From the NCBI GenBank assembly GCA_029945375.1, contig JAQOTE010000035.1, positions 27,501-86,973 on the forward strand: a stretch of DNA of 59,473 nt, given 5' to 3'. Position 1 is the stretch's first letter, and each line of letters starts with the position of its first letter. Positions 55,501 to 59,473 of the stretch are shown one piece after another. The position numbers and the translations under genes were made by a program. This DNA comes from Agaricus subrufescens (lineage: Eukaryota > Basidiomycota > Agaricomycetes > Agaricales > Agaricaceae). The notes under the pieces were generated by a model. It was not told the DNA's origin and ran no database searches. It worked only from the letters and a program-made list of their open reading frames with translations.

Positions 55501-55873
55501 GTATTTCAAATATCTATACAGAGAATCTTAGCTCAATTCAATATAGTATATTCTTTATGTGGATCGCTTTGCGAGACAAAGGAGATGTCAGCTGGAGTAC
55601 GTACCATGCATATCATACGGCCAGTTGAAGCACCTGGTTGTGCTCGAATTACCAGCCATCCCCCAACTAAAGTTAGACTCACCGTCAACAATTATCTTTG
55701 CTATCATCCAGAGCATGAACAAAACAGAAGAAAATGGTATCGCTTACTGCAATGAACCCTCCCTTATTGAAGCCGTCGACTTGACTACTGTTAAGTGTGT
55801 TGTTGGGAGAGTTTGCAGTGGGAATCAGTGGGGCATCGTGGATCGAAGCGATACAATAACAGAAGTAGAGTGA
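52587..55873 (+). CDS. Tnp2-type (CACTA) transposase, multi-exon
   Basis: ATG 52587 (MVRAPRVSKVRCTCPCRN) starts a Cys-rich N-terminus; upstream in-frame sequence to 52473 is less likely coding. Exons: 52587-53244, 53296-54847, 54896 to about 55166 or 55199, 55247 or 55284 to 55496, and 55547-55873. Introns 53245-53295, 54848-54895 and 55497-55546 are GT-AG and keep frame. Tnp2 landmarks: CINSCVCFTGPYEHCTTCPNPQC, KYFAYLPIVPRLLAMLSS, DIALDLSTDGFAPFKR, KKPWDSDSYFWPLVQEL, FGDIPAMALIMNMKGSNALSPC and FPFDFMHLIWENLIPNL, then LTLHALLHIVWGIRVAGPVW and, at the C-terminus, YILYVDRFARQRRCQLEYV. The ambiguous join avoids a TGA at 55197 if an intron 55167-55283 (GTGAGA...GACAG) is used; otherwise the gene is broken there. 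It would catalyse cut-and-paste of CACTA elements. Confidence 0.88.
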
Positions 55874-56519
55874 TGGATGTATGAGGATAATTACTTAGAT
55901 GCAGCTTGAAATCATAGAAGAAGATGAGGAAGAGATTCTCCCCCCATTTCACTCTCATATTAAACCATTGCCAATCCCTTCATATCAAAAATGACTCGTA
56001 TGTCTTTGCGGGCAACTCGCTATGACAATGTATCCCGCACCCTCAAGCTGCAGATTGGTATCCCTGAAAGATCACTGAAATGGCACAGGATGCAACCAAT
56101 CCCTCTAAATTTTCCCCGAAGATTACAGAGAACAAGGGGCTAATCGGCAGAAGGACTTTTTGATGAAACTGAAGTTGAATGAATAGCAGATGTGAAATGA
56201 GGGGTGACAAGGGGTACAAGGGAGAGTTATAGAAGCAGGGTAGTTCCAGGGTGATCCCTCTGGGACAACCTGGGCACCACAGAGTTTTCAGAGTGGTCTC
56301 GAGATGGTGAACTTGGATTACACTCTTTTGTACTACTGAAACTTGGCCGTGACTTTACACCGATGCACGGCCATTATTTTGTGTTATACAAACTAATGAG
56401 TTTGCTCTGTTTCATCAGATATCACCTCAACGCCAATGGCCTTTCCTACCATAGTACAAGGTAAGTGCACTCCTCAATTCCCCAACAATTACGCTGCCGT
56501 TTATGCAGCCCAAAAACAC
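55874..56519. other. no gene recognised
   Basis: Downstream flank of the transposase gene. A short frame from ATG 56436 (MAFPTIVQGKCTPQF, with AAVYAAQKHK before a GTTTGT) could be the first exon of a gene whose rest is unclear. I did not find the right terminal repeat of the CACTA element. Confidence 0.3.
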
Positions 56520-58060
56520 AAGGTTTGTGCATATCTGCCTTTCATTGTTCCACCTCTGACCTCCCTCTCTTCACCCTCATCCAATACAACTTCTCGACCC
56601 ACTCATTTCTTCCTTATTCATGCAACGCTGCCACCGCCCTCATATTCATCCAACACCAACATCAACACTACCCACCACATTCCCCTTCCCATCACGATCC
56701 CACCGCCTCCACCCTTATCCAACCCTGCCACTGCCTTCCGTATCCATGACCGCATCTGCGTCTCATCGCACCTACCGCGACCTTGCAACCCCCGCTATCC
56801 TTGCCTCCATCCACCACCACCACCACCATTCACACCCTCATGCAACTCCATCCCCTCTTCCACACCTTCGTTTCCCATCCATCACGCCTACCGCGACCTC
56901 CCTGACCCCCGCTGCCCTCATCCGCCACCCATCCGCCACCACGACCGCCGTCCCACCCTTACCCAATTCGGCCACCCTTGCCTCACCCACACTTTCTCAT
57001 CACAACCTCCCCGACATTTCTGACATCACCACTCACCTGCCGCCACCACTGCCATCCTCCCCTTTACCCAACTTGGCCACCCCCTCTTCTCCACTATGTT
57101 GTGACCGCTACGACTACTTCTAGCCCCGACCCTGCTGCCCCATCCACCACCCACCCTTCTCACCTTTATACCACCGCGCTACCTTTATCCACACCCGCCA
57201 CCACTACCGCCATCCTTGTCTTTACCCAATGCGACGGCTCCCCTCACCACCCCTACCCTCTTTCTCGCCCGCTACCCAGACACATATTTCACCACCACCG
57301 TCCTCACCACTTTGTCACGACACCTCCGCCTCCATCCTCTCCATGGCGTGACACCCGTCACACGTCGCCTCTGCTCAATGCGTACCCCCACTCCTCACCT
57401 CCCACCCTCTCCATGACCCAATGCCCGCCATCTCTCCACTGTCGCCTCTGCCAACCACAGGCACCTTCTCTTCTTACCCACTCCCTCTCCTCATTAACAC
57501 CCCCTGTCTCCACCACAGCCTTTGCCGACACAGCTGCCTGCCACCCCACCTCTTCTCTCTACCTTCGCACCCTACACTGCCATGTCTTGGCTATCACCTG
57601 GCCCTACCTGCCCTTACCCAACACTGTGCTACCACCACCATCACCCTCCCCTCACCCTCTTTGCATTGCGCCTCCACAGCATTCGCGATCGCGCTCGCAC
57701 TCTCCCCACTCCATTCAACATGGCCGCTCCCATCCCATCTCCCCTCATCATGCCCACCACAACCCTGCAACTCGCGCTGCCCTCATCCACCACCTATCCG
57801 CCACCACTGCCACTATTCCCAAACTCGCTGGCTGCCACCACCATCACCACCAATGCACTTTCTTCGCATCGCGCTGCCCCTACCCTCAACACAACGCCGG
57901 CGCGATCATCTCCATCCCTACTCTCCTCCTCCGCCCCCTCCACACTCTCACCCTCTCTCACCGTGACCCCCGCCACTGTCACCTTCATACAACACCCCAC
58001 TGCCCCCACCTTTGCCCTCTCCTCGTGACTACTACAACTGCGGCCCTCACGACGTCGCCG
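56520..58060. repeat. strand-asymmetric C-rich degenerate repeat tract
   Basis: About 1.5 kb in which the plus strand is made almost entirely of C, A and T, with few G. All three plus frames are open for long stretches and encode only His/Pro/Thr/Ser-rich sequence, which indicates composition rather than genes. Modules recur imperfectly: a TTACCCAACTTGGCC-like block at about 56956, 57063, 57221 and 57605; CTACCGCGACCT with GACCCCCGCT or CAACCCCCGCT at about 56774 and 56887; and GCTGCCCTCATCC with TATCCGCCACC at about 56912 and 57777. A (CAC)n run lies at 56808-56828. Confidence 0.7.
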
Positions 58061-58254
58061 CCACTTCCACCATCCTCTCCGCATTCTCAATGCAACCTCT
58101 CTCACCATCTGGCCCTATGTCGACGTCTTCGCTTCTCTCCCTATCCACTGCCTTCTACATGCAAAGTGCACGACTCTCCTTTCCTTTCCAACCACTCATT
58201 AGACGCATAAGCCGCTCAACTCAATTGTCAATTAAGGTGTATTGCATAGCGACA

Positions 58255-58645
58255 ATGAAGATCGACGGTCCTCAAAAACAGGACCTAGAGGAAGCTGTAA
58301 AAAGATCCCTGAGGCAAGTGTGGCCGCAAGTGACAGAGTATGCGGCCCAAAATCAGATCAAGGGCTCTATCTGGGCTCAAATAAGGTGAGTTTAATCTGC
58401 TCTATTCTTCTATTGAGGTTTGAAACCTTTCTAGGTCACATTTCCATTGTTCAGGCTCTCCTGGCTCTACTTCAGATGCCCCTCATGCAACACTCCATTT
58501 GTATGACGACACCTCAAAGCACATCGGAGGAGTTCATGTCCCAGAGGATCCCAACAAATTAGCTTCATTCAAGGGTGGTATTAGAAAAATCTCTTATAAT
58601 GGCGAAAAACAGGAGAACTTAGTGTACAATGTAACTATTCCTTGA
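58255..58645 (+). CDS. small two-exon protein, unknown function
   Basis: Exon 1 58255-58385 starts ATG (MKIDGPQKQDLEEAVKRS) and exon 2 58435-58645 ends TGA. The intron 58386-58434 (GTGAGT...CTTTCTAG, 49 nt) joins WAQIR to SHFHCSGSPGSTS in frame, giving 113 codons including the stop. Exon 1 is helical with VWPQVTEYAAQNQIKGS; exon 2 has TLHLYDDTSKHIGGVHVPED and GIRKISYNGEKQENLVYNVT. No domain recognised and no signal peptide. Codon positions and splice sites are coherent, so I think it is or recently was a gene. It directly follows the C-rich tract. Confidence 0.55.
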
Positions 58646-58887
58646 GGGTGTAATTTGTTAGATGTATCATATACATATCTTGATTTTTTACTATGCATGA
58701 ACAGCTTCTTTAGCATTCATAAAAACTTCAATCAATCACACTCTGAAACGACACGTAAAACACTGTCCAAATGCTAGGTCAAAGACTGTCTTCATAACTA
58801 CTACAGTAGATTACAGGCTGTAGAGTTGTAGTACAATGACCCCAAAAAATGGAGCCGCCAAAGTACTTCAATTTATGGCGTCATTGA
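58646..58887. other. intergenic
   Basis: AT-rich sequence between the small two-exon gene and the convergent minus-strand gene. Nothing recognised. Confidence 0.4.
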
Positions 58888-59379
58888 TTGTTTACCGATT
58901 ATTCACCGGTAAATGACAGCACAACCGGTCTCACAGTGCTGACACAACTCACTTGCCCATCTAGTCTCCTCATCAGCATCATAACCCTCATCAGTGGCAC
59001 TGCCTATATCCTCAATCTCCTCTCATGCTTTGTATTGGCTGCTCTCATCTGCACCTCCAACAGCATTCTCTCCTTGTTTTTCATATGTATCACTCCCACC
59101 TTTGGAGCCCTCCACATTCAATGTATCCCCATCCCAAACTTCAGAGTCAACATCTGGACAGTTTAGGATCATCTCCTCTTCACTCACAGAAGGCTGATTA
59201 CCATTTGTTGTTTTGTACAGTGCCTCTAGCCACACTTTGGTCTGTATCCCACCCCACACTCCATCTTTTTCACTCAAATCTTTTCTGTTTTCACCTGTAA
59301 ACGGTTCCTTGTCAACACTAAATAGCATGGCATGTGTGAAATCCATACCTCTGACACAGTTCTTGGCTGCATCTGTCAT
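58888..59379 (-). pseudogene. acidic protein gene fragment with in-frame TGA, unknown function
   Basis: From ATG 59379 (MTDAAKNCVRGMDFTHAMLF) the minus strand encodes 118 residues, including VWGGIQTKVWLEALYKTTNG, then a TGA at 59025-59023. In the same frame it continues EEIEDIGSATDEGYDADEE and ELCQHCETGCAVIYR before another stop. The 5' side shows a possible acceptor (CCCTACAG) near 59390, so earlier exons may lie beyond the window. The first stop again fits CGA-to-TGA. No family recognised. Confidence 0.4.
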
Positions 59380-59473
59380 GGTTTATGCTGTAGGGCTTAC
59401 AGTCTGAAAGGAAAGGACTGGATGTAGACTTTGAAATAGCAGACACTCCGAGCAGGCTTGCTTTGCCAATGTT

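Noticed and set aside
56436..58210. Long His/Pro/Thr-rich ORFs up to 410 residues
   Set aside because: All three plus frames are open because the strand lacks G and thus TAG and TGA stops; the protein composition simply mirrors the DNA. Treated as a repeat tract.
58255..58645. Joining the short frame at 56436 and the gene at 58255 into one gene across the C-rich tract
   Set aside because: It would need an intron of about 1.7 kb, far longer than any other here, and there is no supporting motif.
45300..58900. Terminal inverted repeats of the CACTA cassette
   Set aside because: I compared CACT- and GTAGTAG-like stretches around 45.2-45.5 kb with 56-59 kb and found no convincing inverted match or 3 bp duplication, so no element borders are claimed.
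1..59473. tRNA, rRNA and CRISPR arrays
   Set aside because: No B-box-like GGTTCGANTCC in a cloverleaf context, no rRNA-like stretch and no regularly spaced short repeats with unique spacers were seen.

Overview
The window is typical of a repeat-rich genome of a filamentous basidiomycete, most likely an Agaricomycete. The evidence is spliceosomal introns of about 46-60 nt with GTRNGN donors, a Tnp2 (CACTA-type) transposase, a Ty3/Gypsy chromovirus with a C-terminal chromodomain, Tc1/mariner elements, and degenerate members of protein families that are expanded in Agaricomycetes. No rRNA, tRNA or CRISPR array was seen. All assignments come from reading the sequence; no database search was run.

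Layout. 1-9 kb: a small TA-flanked palindromic element, a broken Zn-cluster gene, a 2.6 kb foldback element, a broken zinc-knuckle gene and a 1.36 kb solo LTR. 9-12.3 kb: a 5'-truncated Ty1/Copia element riddled with TGA stops, abutting a decayed Ras-like GTPase gene. 12.9-24 kb: AT-rich, CpG-poor DNA with unrecognised decayed coding, a 1.6 kb non-autonomous long-TIR element flanked by a 150 bp duplication, a SUN-domain gene and a WD40 relic. 24-27.5 kb: two Tc1 elements of 1.61 kb in opposite orientations, one with a frameshifted and one with an intact DD34E transposase. 27.7-30 kb: another decayed Agaricomycete-type gene. 30.07-38.23 kb: a complete, CpG-rich Ty3/Gypsy chromovirus (644 bp LTRs, 5 bp target duplication) that carries, antisense between pol and the 3' LTR, an intact ORF with a perfect Zn(II)2Cys6 motif. 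38.2-44.3 kb: decayed DNA with the C-terminal part of a Tnp2-type gene, a perfect 120 bp palindrome and a second solo LTR. 45.8-55.9 kb: four intron-bearing genes in two divergent pairs, including a Tnp2 transposase, probably one CACTA-type cassette. 56.5-58.1 kb: a strand-asymmetric C-rich repeat tract. 58.2-59.4 kb: two small genes of unknown function.

The window is a mosaic of ages. Old DNA has almost no CpG, and its in-frame stops are overwhelmingly TGA where an arginine CGA is expected, a mark of CpG deamination. The Gypsy element and the Tnp2 cassette keep CpG and long ORFs and look recent.
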